DNA from: an uncultured Collinsella sp.
Lineage (GTDB): Bacteria > Actinomycetota > Coriobacteriia > Coriobacteriales > Coriobacteriaceae
Reading direction: 5' to 3'
DNA: 64,000 bases
Assembly: GCA_958407465.1 (NCBI GenBank)
Contig: CATYIV010000005.1
Span: 14,417-78,416, forward strand
The notes beneath the pieces were generated by a model. It saw nothing but the letters and a program-made list of their open reading frames with translations. It had not been told where the DNA came from and did no database searches. This document shows, piece after piece, positions 40,823 through 52,520 of the stretch (its first letter is position 1; every line of letters starts with the position of its first letter). The position numbers and the translations under genes are program-made.

Positions 40823-41361
40823 AGTTGGATGCCCTCGGCGACCTTCTCGACAGCCTTGTCGCCGGCGAGCGTGCGCAGCAGTTCAAGCGCAAAGGGGAGC
40901 GACTGGGCCATGCCGCTGGCGGTGATGATGTTGCCGTCTTGCGTAACCTTCTCGCCGGTATAGGCGCCCTCGGGGAAGCTTTTCTCAAAGCCAGGGAAGC
41001 ACGTGGCATGGTGCCCCTCGAGCAGGTCGAGCTCGCCCAGGATAAACGGGGCGGCGCAGATGGCGGCGACGTGCTTGGTCGCGGCGAACTCGCAGACCAC
41101 GTCGCAGACGCGCTGATCTGCGCGCAAGTTGGTGGCACCGGGCAGGCCGCCGGGCAGCACGACGCAGTCGTACTCGTCAAAGTTGATCTCATCAAAGAGT
41201 GCATCGCAGGTCACGGGGATCTGCAGCGAGCTTACGACCTCACGCGTGGGCATAATCGAGACGAGCGTGGCACGCACGCCGCCGCGACGCATGACATCGA
41301 CCATGGTCAAGCATTCAATAGTTTCAAAGCCATCGGCGGCGAGAACGGCAACGCTGGGCAT
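40819..41361 (-). CDS. DJ-1/PfpI family protein
   Basis: This 180-residue DJ-1/ThiJ superfamily protein has DGFETIECLTMVDVMRRGG, the nucleophile elbow AAICAAPFIL with the reactive Cys, and LPGGLPGATNLR. Members act as glyoxalases, deglycases or redox sensors. The ATG at 41361 follows AAAGGAA; the frame extends 8 codons further up without support. It overlaps maf by 4 bases. Confidence 0.88.
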   Translation of the reverse strand: MPSVAVLAADGFETIECLTMVDVMRRGGVRATLVSIMPTREVVSSLQIPVTCDALFDEINFDEYDCVVLPGGLPGATNLRADQRVCDVVCEFAATKHVAAICAAPFILGELDLLEGHHATCFPGFEKSFPEGAYTGEKVTQDGNIITASGMAQSLPFALELLRTLAGDKAVEKVAEGIQL

Positions 41362-41494
41362 GAGGGTTCCTTTCATAGGCGGCATACAATTAGCCGTCTT
41401 ATACCCCGAAGACCTCCGCTTGCCACGCTCGATTTCCCAATGTTTAAAATAGCCCCGTCCGAATTAGCTACCCTCACCCATCCTCAACAATCTC

Positions 41495-41620
41495 AATCTG
41501 TAACATCTAGACCCACTTTTGACCCCTAACTGTTACAGATCAAGACAAACGGAAACTGCCCCGACAAAACGTCTAAATCTGTAACATCTACGGACCAAAA
41601 CCGGGTCTTACTGTTACAGA
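41495..41620 (+). repeat. Two tandem units of 81 bp with CTGTAACA hairpins
   Basis: CTGTAACA (41498-41505) pairs with TGTTACAG (41531-41538), and the same unit recurs 81 bp later (41579-41586 with 41612-41619). Each unit reads AATCTGTAACATCTA, a variable loop and ACTGTTACAGA. They lie upstream of the beta-glucoside island. Confidence 0.65.
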
Positions 41621-41787
41621 GCGAGACAGTCCCCAACAGCACCGCCCCGTTCGGGGAACGACCGCCACAGGTACGGCGGGCAGAGGCTCACTTTTTCCTC
41701 GGTTTTTCTTGACGGAATCTCACCTGTTGTAGTATTTTGTCCCAGTCTAAAAACGCGTGGACTTTTCTGGGCGCTAGCCACCTTTTT
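41621..41787. other. Probable promoter region of the EamA gene
   Basis: TTGACG at 41709 followed by TAGTATTTT suggests a promoter, but the spacing is poor (15-17 bp depending on the -10 chosen). I looked for a BglG/LicT antiterminator site before the beta-glucoside genes and found none. Confidence 0.35.
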
Positions 41788-41823
41788 GCCACGCAACCGA
41801 GCAGTCGGTTGCGTGGCTTTTTT
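41788..41823 (+). terminator. Strong terminator in the leader of the EamA gene
   Basis: GCCACGCAACCGA (41788-41800), loop GCAG, TCGGTTGCGTGGC (41805-41817), then TTTTTT. It lies 120 bases before the EamA start. It may end a short leader transcript or act as an attenuator. Confidence 0.8.
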
Positions 41824-41940
41824 CGTCTTGGCAGCAGGTACCACATGCACCGCCAGAAGACCGCACGAGCCCACCTTCCGACTGCAGGGAACAGACGCAC
41901 GAGACGTGCATCTGCAAGACAGCAGACGGAAGGGAGCCTA

Positions 41941-44474
<2,534 letters not shown>

Positions 44475-44505
44475 CCGCCCGGGCAATATCACTAAGGAGA
44501 TAATA

Positions 44506-45954
44506 ATGGCAGAAAAATACGACGACCTGGCCAGATCCATACTCGAGAACGTAGGCGGCGCCGAGAACGTCGCCAGCGTCGCGCACTGCATCACGCGCGT
44601 GCGCTTCAAGCTCAAGGACGAGTCCCGCGCCAACACGGCCAAGATTGAGACCCTCAAGGGCGTCATCCAGGTCATCCAGGCCAACGGCCAGTACCAGGTG
44701 GTCGTGGGTAACATCGTCGAAGACGTCTACGACGCGGTCATGGAGGCCGGCAACTTCTCGGGCGGCGCAAGCGCCGACGACGAGCCCCAGGGCGATAAGA
44801 CCGTTGCCTCCGTCATCATCGACCTCATCTCTGGCATCTTCCAGCCCATCCTGGGACCGCTTGCCGCCGCAGGCATCATGAAGGGACTGCTTGCCCTCAT
44901 CACCTACTTCGTCCCGGCCTTTGCAAACGACGGCCTCTACACGCTGCTCTACACCGTGGCTGACGGCTTCTTCTACTTCCTTCCCGTCGCCCTGGCGTTC
45001 AGTGCCGCGCGCAAGTTCCGCATGAACGAGTTCACTGGCGTGGCAATCGGCGTGGCGCTCCTCTACCCGACGATGGTCGCCCTGACCTCGGGCGAGGCGC
45101 TCGGCAGCATCGACCTCGGCGTGGCCGGCACGTTCTCGTGGTACGCCACCGCCCTCGGGGTCCCCATCATCATGCCCGTGTCCGGCTACGTGAGCTCGGT
45201 GATCCCCGTCCTTCTCATGGTGTGGTTCGGCTCTATCCTTGAGCGCTGGCTCAAGAGCTGGATGCCGACTGCGCTCAAGATGTTCCTCGTACCGCTCGCC
45301 ACGATGACGGTCTCCATCGTCTTGGGCTACCTCGTCATCGGCCCGGTGGCAACCCTCATCACCAACCTGCTGAGCGCGGCGTTCTCGTTCATCTTCCAGC
45401 TTCCCGTGGTTGGTTCCGTCCTGGGCAGCGCCCTGGTCGGCGGACTGTGGATGTGCCTCGTCATCTTTGGCTTCCACTGGAGCCTCATCCCCATCTCCAT
45501 CATGAACCTAAACACCCTCGGCCACGACAGCGTGCTCGCCGCCACCATCGGCCACGGGTTCGCGCTCGGAGCGGTCATCTTTGCCATGTACCTCAGAAAC
45601 AAGGACGAGCGCTTCCGCGGCATCGCCCTTCCCGCGATGATCTCCGCCTTCTTCTTCGGCGTCACCGAGCCGGGCATCTACGGCATCGCCCTGCCCAACA
45701 AGCGCGCATTCGTCGTGGCATGCCTGAGTTCCGCCGTTGGCGGCGCCATCGTGGGAATGACGGGCGCCCTCATGTACATCTCGGGCGGCCTCGGCGTCTT
45801 CAACCTGCTCAACTTCATCGACGGGACCCCTGGTGGCGCCGGGATCTCTCACATGATCTTCGCGATCATCGCCTCGCTCGTCTCTGCCGTCCTGGCCTTT
45901 GTTATCGAGTTCATCACCTACCGGCCCAACGACGAAGAGGAAGGCGCCCGCTAG
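44506..45954 (+). CDS. Beta-glucoside PTS transporter subunit EIIBC
   Basis: This 482-residue phosphotransferase permease has an N-terminal EIIB domain with the phosphorylated Cys in AHCITRVRFKLKDE (residue ~28), then an EIIC membrane domain with about ten segments and the sugar-binding region around FFFGVTEPGIYG. It lacks the C-terminal EIIA domain of BglP-type proteins (~620 residues), so a separate EIIA must phosphorylate it. It lies 31 bases after the GH1 gene. Confidence 0.92.
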   Translation: MAEKYDDLARSILENVGGAENVASVAHCITRVRFKLKDESRANTAKIETLKGVIQVIQANGQYQVVVGNIVEDVYDAVMEAGNFSGGASADDEPQGDKTVASVIIDLISGIFQPILGPLAAAGIMKGLLALITYFVPAFANDGLYTLLYTVADGFFYFLPVALAFSAARKFRMNEFTGVAIGVALLYPTMVALTSGEALGSIDLGVAGTFSWYATALGVPIIMPVSGYVSSVIPVLLMVWFGSILERWLKSWMPTALKMFLVPLATMTVSIVLGYLVIGPVATLITNLLSAAFSFIFQLPVVGSVLGSALVGGLWMCLVIFGFHWSLIPISIMNLNTLGHDSVLAATIGHGFALGAVIFAMYLRNKDERFRGIALPAMISAFFFGVTEPGIYGIALPNKRAFVVACLSSAVGGAIVGMTGALMYISGGLGVFNLLNFIDGTPGGAGISHMIFAIIASLVSAVLAFVIEFITYRPNDEEEGAR

Positions 45955-46009
45955 CTTGCGCCTCTTCTCGACCAGCTCCATGTAATTGAGGAGCAGTTGA
46001 GGTGGGTGA

Positions 46010-46044
46010 GGGCCGAGGGCGATCAAGGTGGCCGCCCTCGGCCC
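46010..46044 (+). terminator. Hairpin after the PTS gene
   Basis: A perfect 12-bp stem GGGCCGAGGGCG with CGCCCTCGGCCC lacks a T-run. It may stabilise the 3' end of the PTS message. Confidence 0.5.
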
Positions 46045-46091
46045 GGGACAACCTGCCAGAAGGCGTTTAGCTTTCTCGGGCGGCGCTGAAA

Positions 46092-46298
46092 TGAACTGCG
46101 CCCCGATACTTGGACGGGTCAATTAGCGGCCTATGCCGCACATGGGGACTGATTCCGGAACTCCTCCGGGGTCAGCCCCTTTTGCTTAGCCCGCCTCCTC
46201 CTCTTGTTCCAGTGAACGGTATAGGCTTCGAGGTCCCGCTTGAACTCCTCGAAGCTCCGCCACGTCCGGTTCCTGTAGAATTCGTCCTTCAGGCGCCC
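46092..46298 (-). mobile_element. IS3-family insertion sequence remnant
   Basis: The end TGAACTGCGCCCCGATACTT (46092 on) looks like the terminal inverted repeat of IS3/IS150-type elements, and the adjacent minus-strand frame encodes the transposase C-terminus. The rest of the element is missing. It lies at the right edge of the beta-glucoside island. Confidence 0.65.
46131..46298 (-). pseudogene. IS3-family transposase, C-terminal fragment
   Basis: The 55 codons GRLKDEFYRNRTWRSFEEFK ... YTVHWNKRRRRAKQKGLTPEEFRNQ match the C-terminus of the rve integrase domain of IS3-family transposases (a full OrfB is ~280 residues). The open frame extends to 46472, but that N-terminal part is unrelated sequence. 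It is not functional. Confidence 0.75.
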
Positions 46299-46451
46299 CG
46301 GCAGCAGCTCCGTCGCATGAGCTTGCTCTCGCACGCCGCCGGCCCCGGCCGGGTACGGGCACCCTTCGGCGCGCCCGTACCCCCTGTCGCAAAGCTCTGC
46401 TGCAAGAGTCCTCAGCGTGGCGTCGTGCCTGACTCTCCCGTCCATAAAGAA

Positions 46452-46550
46452 GCCCCCATTTTTAATGTTCAAGAAATGAGGGGGCGGTTCAATTTCGGGA
46501 CGGGGATTAAATAATCATTCGGTGCAAATTGATTATTTAATCCCCGTCCC
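46452..46550. repeat. Two adjacent palindromes next to the IS remnant
   Basis: GCCCCCATT...AAATGAGGGGGC (46452-46485) is an imperfect hairpin. Bases 46497-46517 and 46530-46550 form a perfect 21-bp inverted repeat beginning GGGACGGGGATTAAATAATC with a 12-bp loop. Confidence 0.7.
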
Positions 46551-46585
46551 AGAAAAATCATCGGGCGTGGCCTTGGGCAAACAGT

Positions 46586-47899
46586 CTAGTTGCGCTTGAG
46601 GCGGACGACGGTTTCGCAGTGGAAGGTTTGCGGGAACAGATCGACCGGTGTGATCTTGACGGGGGAGAAGGTGCCTTCCTCGACAAAGCGCTTGAGATCG
46701 CGCGCCAGGGTGGCAGGGTCGCAGCTCACATAGGCGACATCGCGCGCACTCGTGCTGGCGATGAGGTCGATGGCCTCGGGCGCCAAGCCCGCGCGTGGTG
46801 GGTCGACCACCAGGACATCGGCGTCCTGGTCGGGGAACTCGCGCACGGCATCGCCGCCGATGACGTCGACGTTATCGAGCTTGTTGATCTCCAGGTTGCG
46901 ACGCAGGTCGCGCACGGCCGGGCCGTAGGCCTCGACGGCGGCGACAAAGTCGCAGCGGCGGGCGAGCGGCAAGGTAAAGGTGCCGGCACCGCAGTACAGG
47001 TCCACGGCAAGCTCGTCTTCCTGCGGATCGAGCGCCTCCATAACGAGCTCGATCAAAATCTCGGCGCCCTTGGTGTTGACCTGGAAAAAAGACGGGGCAG
47101 ACAAGCGCATCTGACCCTCGGCGATATTCTCGGTCCATGAGCCCTCTCCGGCGAGCATTTCGACCTTGGAGACACGGCGGGCCTTCTTTTCGCCCTTGCT
47201 CATCACGCGCACGACGCTCGTGGGATGAGCGGCGTCCGCCAGCACGCGGGAGACCTGCGAGCGCGGAAAAGAGCCTGTCGGCGTCCAGAGTGCGACCTCG
47301 AGTGCCTTGGTGCGGCGCGATGCGCGAATGCCCACGCGTTCGAGCCCCAAGTCATGGCTGCCGCTTAGATAGTTAAGTGCGCCGACGACCGATTTGAGTG
47401 CCTTCGGGAAGCGCTTATCGAACAGCGGACACATATCGACGGTCACGATTTTGCTGGGGTCGACACCGTGCATGCCAAGGCGCACGCGACCGTTGACGAC
47501 GGTCGGTTCGAGCTCGATTTTATTGCGGTAGCCCCAGTCGTCCTTGGTGTGGCAGATGGGCTGTACCAACTCATCGACCTGCTCAGGAGCGAACTTGCCG
47601 ATGCGCTCGAGCGTGGAGCGCAGGTTTTGCTCCTTGGCGGCGAGCTGTGCCGTGCGTGAGAGATTGCCCCACGAACAACCACCGCAGATGCCCACGAAGG
47701 GGCAGGGGGGCTGAATGCGATCGGGGCTCGGCTCCAGAATCTCGGTCGTGCGGGCGCGCATAAACGACTTGCCGTCCTGCACGACCTCGGCTTCGACGGT
47801 GTCGCCTGCCACGGCGCCCTGCACAAAGACGGCCTTGCCGTTGTCGGCATGTGCCAGACCGTCGGTGCCGTACGTCATCGATTCTATGGTGAGCTTCAT
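46586..47899 (-). CDS. RNA uracil-C5 methyltransferase (RlmD/RumA type)
   Basis: This 437-residue SAM-dependent methyltransferase of the TrmA/RlmD family has an N-terminal TRAM domain (MTYGTDGLAHADNGKAVFVQGAVAGDTVEAEV), a 4Fe-4S cluster region CPFVGICGGCSWG, the SAM site DLYCGAGTFTLPLA and the catalytic VSCDPATLARDL. It probably methylates a uridine of 23S rRNA. Start ATG 47899 has AGGAA upstream; the frame is open 26 codons further without support. Confidence 0.9.
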   Translation of the reverse strand: MKLTIESMTYGTDGLAHADNGKAVFVQGAVAGDTVEAEVVQDGKSFMRARTTEILEPSPDRIQPPCPFVGICGGCSWGNLSRTAQLAAKEQNLRSTLERIGKFAPEQVDELVQPICHTKDDWGYRNKIELEPTVVNGRVRLGMHGVDPSKIVTVDMCPLFDKRFPKALKSVVGALNYLSGSHDLGLERVGIRASRRTKALEVALWTPTGSFPRSQVSRVLADAAHPTSVVRVMSKGEKKARRVSKVEMLAGEGSWTENIAEGQMRLSAPSFFQVNTKGAEILIELVMEALDPQEDELAVDLYCGAGTFTLPLARRCDFVAAVEAYGPAVRDLRRNLEINKLDNVDVIGGDAVREFPDQDADVLVVDPPRAGLAPEAIDLIASTSARDVAYVSCDPATLARDLKRFVEEGTFSPVKITPVDLFPQTFHCETVVRLKRN

Positions 47900-47946
47900 A
47901 TTCCTGCCTGCCATTCGCGGTTTTGTTCGCAACCATGGTAGCAGGG

Positions 47947-47992
47947 AAAAGCGCCCCGTATCTGGGGCATTCCTCAAATACGGGGCGCTTTT
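47947..47992 (-). terminator. Terminator of ppk1
   Basis: AAAAGCGCCCCGTAT (47992-47978 on the minus strand) pairs with ATACGGGGCGCTTTT (47961-47947) across a 16-bp loop. It lies just past the ppk1 stop and before the methyltransferase start. Confidence 0.85.
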
Positions 47993-48000
47993 ACAAACGA

Positions 48001-50580
48001 CTATTTCGTCTTGCCTGTAATGAGCGTCTTAAGACCCAGGCCGATCAGACCCAGGCCCATGCGCACGCGGCCGGGGCGATGGCGCTCGATGGCCTTGGTC
48101 TTGCCGGCGGGCTTATCGCGACGGGCGCTCGTCTCGGGTGCGGGCTTGATGACCTGCGGATCGGGCTGAGGTGCAGGTGCAGGCTCGGGCTCAATGACGG
48201 TCGCCTGGACCTCTTGGACCTTGGGTGTGGCCGGCTGCGGCTCAGGAGCAGGGGCGGGCTTTGCCTCGGCGGCGGGCTCCGGAGTCGCAGTAGCGGGCTC
48301 GGGCGCTTTCTCCACGGCGGGCTCTGCGGCAGCCTCGGGCTCATTCACCAGGGGAGCTGCAACCGCTTCCGGTTTGGCAGCTGCCCCGTGTTCAACCTCG
48401 GCCTGAATAGCTTCTTCGGCCACACGTTCCTTCTCCTGTGCGCGCTGCTGCGCGGCGGCCTCGGCGTTGCGATAGGCACGCTCCAGTAGAGCTTCCTGCG
48501 AGTTGAAGGGTTTCTCACCCTCTGCACACTCCACGGGGACCCAGGTGCCGTCGCTCGTGAGGCTGCGGGCCTTCACGTTGTCCTGCAGCTGCATGCCCAT
48601 GCACTCGTGTACCAGGGCGCGGCAGGTGGGGTCGAGCACGGGGAAGGCAATCTCCACGCGGTGCTCGGTGTTGCGCGTCATCATGTCTGCCGAGCTCAGG
48701 TAAATCATGTCCGAGTCCACGCCGAAAGCATAGACGCGCGCGTGCTCCAAAAAGCGTCCGACGATGGAGCGGACATGCACGTTCTCGGTCTTGCCCGGAA
48801 CACCGGGCTTGAGGCACGAGATGCCTCGGATGATCATGTCTACGCGCACGCCGGCACACGATGCCTCGGCGATCTTGTCGATAACCTCGCGGTCGGTCAG
48901 CGAGTTGAGCTTAAAGAACACGCGGGCGGGCTCGCCGGCAAGGGCGCGCTGGATCTCGCGGTCAAGCCCGCGCATGATGAGCGGTTTCAGTCCGACGGGC
49001 GCCACACCCAGGAAGCGGTAGTCGCCGCGCAGGTTGCCCAGCGACAGGTTGCGGAAGAACAGGTTGGCGTCCTCGCCGATGCCGGGATGGGCTGTCATGA
49101 GCATAAAGTCGCTGTAGAGTTTGGCCGTCTTCTCGTTAAAGTTGCCGGTGCCCAAAAGTGTGAGGCGCGTTAGCGCCATGCCCTCGCGATAGGTGAGCTG
49201 GCAGATCTTTGAGTGGCATTTAAAGCCCTCGGAACCATAGATGACGGTGCAGCCGGCCTCTTCCAGGCGCTCGGCCCACTCGATGTTGTTCTGCTCGTCA
49301 AAGCGTGCGCGGAGCTCCATGAGCACCGTGACCTCTTTGCCGTTCTCGGCAGCATCGATCAGCGACTCGCATAGGCGGCTCTGCTTGGCCACGCGGTAGA
49401 GCGTGATGCGCAACGAGATGCACTCGGGGTCGTAGGCTGCTTCGTGCACCAGGTCCAAGAACGGGTTCATGTCCTCGTAAGGGTAGAAGAGCAGCTTGTC
49501 GTGCTGCAGCACCTGCTCGCGGATGGAGCGGGTCATGTCGATGGTGGGATTGGGCTGCGGCTTAAACGGCGTAAAGAGCAGCTCGTTGCGCAGGTGCTCG
49601 GGAATCTTGCCCTCAATGCCAAAGACGTAGCCCAGGTTGAGCGGGATATCGCAGGTAAAGACCGAGCGACGCGAAAGCTCGAGCGCCTTGCGGATAGTCT
49701 TGAGCGTCGCCTTCTCGAGCGATCCCGAGACCGCGAGCACTACCGGCTGCAGGCGCAGGCGCTTCTTGAGAATGCGCTTCATGTGCTGGCGGTAGTCCTC
49801 TTCCTCTTCGACGCCCTCGCCGTCCGGATCGATGTCGGCGTTGCGGGTGACGCGGATCAGCGCACGATCCAGCGGCTTATAGGAGCCAAAGCAGCTGTCC
49901 AGGCAGGCGAGGATGACGTCCTCGAGCAAGATGTAGGAGTAGGTGCCGGTGGGCGAGGGGATCTCGACCACGCGGTTCATCGAGGCGGGAATCTCGATAA
50001 GGCCCAGTAGGCTCTCCTCGTCGGTGGCGCCGTCCAGACCACAGGCCAGATAGAGCGCGCCGTTGCGCAGGTTGGGGAAGGGGTGGCGAGGATCGATGAC
50101 CAGCGGCGAGATGACCGGCGACACGTAGGCCTGGAAGTAGCGGGTTACAAAGGTGCGCTCCTCGGGCGTAAGCGAATCGATGTGGGCGCGGTGAACGCCC
50201 AAGGTGTCGAGCTTGCCCTCGATGCTCTTAAAGATGGACTCCCAACGGGTAAGGAGCCCGGGCATTTCGGCCATGACAGCATCGACCTGTTCGGAGGCGG
50301 TCATATTGCTCTTGTTGTCGACAGGTTGTTTTTTGAGCTCCGCCAGATCGGACAGGCCGCCCACGCGCACCATAAGGAACTCGTCGAGGTTGGACTCGAA
50401 GATCGAGACGAACTTTAGTCGCTCGAATAACGGAACGGTTTCGTCGAAGGCTTCGTCGAGCACGCGGTTGTCAAAGCGTAGCCAGCTGAGCTCTCGGTTT
50501 TGCGTGTATGAGAAGTCGCGCGGCGGTTTGCGCAGCTTTGCGGCGGCTTGCTTCTTTTCGATTTTGCTCGGCATATGCAT
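48001..50580 (-). CDS. ppk1: Polyphosphate kinase with a long C-terminal tail
   Basis: This 859-residue polyphosphate kinase 1 makes polyP from ATP. The domains follow in order: N domain (NRELSWLRFDNRVLDEAFDE), head, C1 with the autophosphorylated His in KCHSKICQLTYR, and C2 (SSADMMTRNTEHRVEIAFPV). The core ends near residue 700. An extra ~150 residues are Ala/Pro/Glu-rich (for example PEPAAEAKPAPAPEPQPA) and end in the basic, hydrophobic RVRMGLGLIGLGLKTLITG, a possible membrane- or polyP-binding helix. The usual PPK1 is ~690-720 residues. Confidence 0.93.
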   Translation of the reverse strand: MHMPSKIEKKQAAAKLRKPPRDFSYTQNRELSWLRFDNRVLDEAFDETVPLFERLKFVSIFESNLDEFLMVRVGGLSDLAELKKQPVDNKSNMTASEQVDAVMAEMPGLLTRWESIFKSIEGKLDTLGVHRAHIDSLTPEERTFVTRYFQAYVSPVISPLVIDPRHPFPNLRNGALYLACGLDGATDEESLLGLIEIPASMNRVVEIPSPTGTYSYILLEDVILACLDSCFGSYKPLDRALIRVTRNADIDPDGEGVEEEEDYRQHMKRILKKRLRLQPVVLAVSGSLEKATLKTIRKALELSRRSVFTCDIPLNLGYVFGIEGKIPEHLRNELLFTPFKPQPNPTIDMTRSIREQVLQHDKLLFYPYEDMNPFLDLVHEAAYDPECISLRITLYRVAKQSRLCESLIDAAENGKEVTVLMELRARFDEQNNIEWAERLEEAGCTVIYGSEGFKCHSKICQLTYREGMALTRLTLLGTGNFNEKTAKLYSDFMLMTAHPGIGEDANLFFRNLSLGNLRGDYRFLGVAPVGLKPLIMRGLDREIQRALAGEPARVFFKLNSLTDREVIDKIAEASCAGVRVDMIIRGISCLKPGVPGKTENVHVRSIVGRFLEHARVYAFGVDSDMIYLSSADMMTRNTEHRVEIAFPVLDPTCRALVHECMGMQLQDNVKARSLTSDGTWVPVECAEGEKPFNSQEALLERAYRNAEAAAQQRAQEKERVAEEAIQAEVEHGAAAKPEAVAAPLVNEPEAAAEPAVEKAPEPATATPEPAAEAKPAPAPEPQPATPKVQEVQATVIEPEPAPAPQPDPQVIKPAPETSARRDKPAGKTKAIERHRPGRVRMGLGLIGLGLKTLITGKTK

Positions 50581-50980
50581 CTGTCCGTTCAGTCCCCACA
50601 GGGGACGGTAGCCTAACACTATTCACTATTGTCTCAATTTAGTCGACCTGTGGCACGGACGTATCGCGTGAACGGTATCTTTACCTACTTCTTACGCTGA
50701 CAAGTCATAGGACTGACGCCCTGCTCGTCTGCAAGTGATCTATATCCACACTCAACTGGTACGTAAGTGTGAATAAGAATGATAGATAGCTGAATATCAT
50801 TGAATGCAGGCGGAAACGTAAACAAACATCATTAATATACATAAAACCGATTTAGCTATGCAATTCTGAATCAAAAGTTTAGAGATGCAATTGCAAATGG
50901 TTTTTAGGAAAAAAGAGCGTTTACCTTAGAAAAGTTACTTTAGAACGCCGAAGTACATCATGGGGGAATCACATGCGATA
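50581..50980. other. AT-rich upstream region of arcA copy 1
   Basis: Around 400 bases without a gene, markedly AT-rich. It contains TGAACGGTA at 50669-50677, an inverted relative of the CCGTTC sites near the promoter. Confidence 0.5.
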
Positions 50981-51048
50981 TACCGTTCATCGCACTTTGT
51001 TGACCGTTCGGGGGCGAGGTGGAATTGCGGGTGGAATTTGGATATAAC
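50981..51048 (+). promoter_or_regulatory. arcA copy 1 promoter with paired activator sites
   Basis: TACCGTTCA (50981) and ACCGTTCGG (51003) are direct repeats 21 bp apart, followed 40 bp later by TATAAC (51043-51048). The -35 position reads TGGAAT, far from consensus, so the promoter probably needs an activator at the two sites. The same arrangement with the same spacings precedes arcA copy 2. Confidence 0.65.
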
Positions 51049-51105
51049 TAGAGCTGTCAGCAAGCAGCGTCCGCTATGGAAGGGCGCTGAGAGATTCGGC
51101 CGAAA

Positions 51106-52370
51106 GGCCCGAAAGAAAGGTAGGAGGCCATGACGAAAGGTCTGCACGTGCCTTCCGAGATCGGCAAGCTCAGGAAGGTCTGCCTGCACCGTCCCGGCGA
51201 CGAGCTCCTCAACCTGCCGCCCGACGAGCTCGAGCGACTCCTGTTCGACGACGTCCCGTTCCTGGAGGTCGCGCAGCAGGAGCACGACACCTTCGCCCAG
51301 ATCCTGAGGGACCAGGGCGTGGAGGTCCTCTACCTCGAGAACCTCGTCGCCGAGGTGTTCGACCAGGTCCCCGGCGCCCGCGCCGAGTTCACCGACCAGT
51401 ACATCGCCGAGGCCGGCATCCGCGGCCAGCACATGCCGCAGATCGTCCGCGAGAAGCTGGACTCCATCGAGGACAACCTCGAGTTCGTCAAGAAGACCAT
51501 GGCCGGCATGACCAAGTCCGAGATCGACATGCCCCTCACGGCGTCCACGACCCTCGACTCCCTGGTCAACTCCGAGTCCGAGTCCGACCTGATCATCGAC
51601 CCGATGCCCAACCTCTACTTCACCCGCGACCCGTTCGCGGTCATCGGCGAGGGCGTCAACCTCAACCGCATGTACTCGGTCACCCGCAACCGCGAGACCC
51701 TGTACGGCAAGTACGTCTTCAAGTACCACCCCGACTACAAGGACGTCTCGCTGTACTTCCGCCGCGACTGCCAGTTCCACACCGAGGGCGGCGACGTGCT
51801 GAACATCAACGAGAAGACCCTCGCCGTCGGCATCTCCCAGCGCACCCAGGCCGCCGCGATCGACGTCATGGCCCAGAACATCTTCTGGAACTCCGACTCC
51901 AAGGTCGAGCGCATCCTGGCCTTCGACATCCCGGTCTCGCGCGCCTTCATGCACCTCGACACGGTCTTCACCCAGATCGACGTCGATAAGTTCACGATCC
52001 ACCCCGCCATCATGGGCACCCTGCGCGTCTACGAGCTGACCGCCGGCAAGAACCCGGGCGACGTGAACATCCGCCTGATCGAGGACACCCTCGAGCACGT
52101 CCTGGAGGACGCCACCGGCGTCGACCAGGTCAAGCTGATCCCCTGCGGCGGCGGCGACCCGATCGCGGCCTCCCGCGAGCAGTGGAACGACGGCTCCAAC
52201 ACCCTGTGCGTCGAGCCCGGCAAGATCTGCGTCTACGCCCGCAACACCGTCACCAACGACGTGCTGTACAAGGAGGGCCTGGACCTTCTCGTCGTGCCCT
52301 CCGCCGAGCTCTCCCGCGGCCGCGGCGGCCCGCGCTGCATGAGCATGCCCTTCTGGCGCGAGGACCTCTA
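51106..52370 (+). repeat. 1265-bp duplicated segment, copy 1 (arcA)
   Basis: From GGCCCGAAAGAAAGG before the ribosome-binding site to the second base of the stop codon I see no difference from 54195-55459. Bases on both sides diverge at once. Confidence 0.85.
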
Positions 52371-52371
52371 G
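51130..52371 (+). CDS. arcA: Arginine deiminase, copy 1
   Basis: This 413-residue enzyme hydrolyses arginine to citrulline and ammonia, the first step of the arginine deiminase pathway. It shows SEIGKLRKVCLHRPG at the N-terminus, YFTRDPFAVIGEGV (FTRD motif), HTEGGDVL and HLDTVFT of the guanidino-modifying fold, and the catalytic Cys in GGPRCMSMPFWRE near the end. Nearly every codon ends in C or G, suggesting very high expression. RBS AGGAGG is strong. The protein is identical to copy 2. Confidence 0.96.
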   Translation: MTKGLHVPSEIGKLRKVCLHRPGDELLNLPPDELERLLFDDVPFLEVAQQEHDTFAQILRDQGVEVLYLENLVAEVFDQVPGARAEFTDQYIAEAGIRGQHMPQIVREKLDSIEDNLEFVKKTMAGMTKSEIDMPLTASTTLDSLVNSESESDLIIDPMPNLYFTRDPFAVIGEGVNLNRMYSVTRNRETLYGKYVFKYHPDYKDVSLYFRRDCQFHTEGGDVLNINEKTLAVGISQRTQAAAIDVMAQNIFWNSDSKVERILAFDIPVSRAFMHLDTVFTQIDVDKFTIHPAIMGTLRVYELTAGKNPGDVNIRLIEDTLEHVLEDATGVDQVKLIPCGGGDPIAASREQWNDGSNTLCVEPGKICVYARNTVTNDVLYKEGLDLLVVPSAELSRGRGGPRCMSMPFWREDL

Positions 52372-52431
52372 GGTCTTCTAGGACCCGTACAGGTCTTAAT
52401 ACATACATCTAGCTGCCATTAGATGTCTCCC

Positions 52432-52465
52432 ATTGGGGCGGTGCGGGTTTTCGCACCGCCCCAAT
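52432..52465 (+). terminator. Terminator after arcA copy 1
   Basis: A perfect 14-bp stem ATTGGGGCGGTGCG (52432-52445) with CGCACCGCCCCAAT (52452-52465), followed by CTTGT. It separates arcA copy 1 from the aminotransferase. Confidence 0.75.
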
Positions 52466-52520
52466 CTTGTATGAGGAACGTCAACACGATTGGATGACTG
52501 CTTTTGTAAGGAGCTTGGCC

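Noticed and set aside
41621..41823. BglG/LicT-type antiterminator site before the beta-glucoside genes
   Set aside because: No sequence resembling the RAT consensus overlaps the terminator, and no antiterminator gene is present.
46299..46472. N-terminal part of the minus-strand frame fused to the transposase fragment
   Set aside because: It does not resemble transposase or any other protein I know and has no ribosome-binding site, so I treat only 46131-46298 as transposase-derived.
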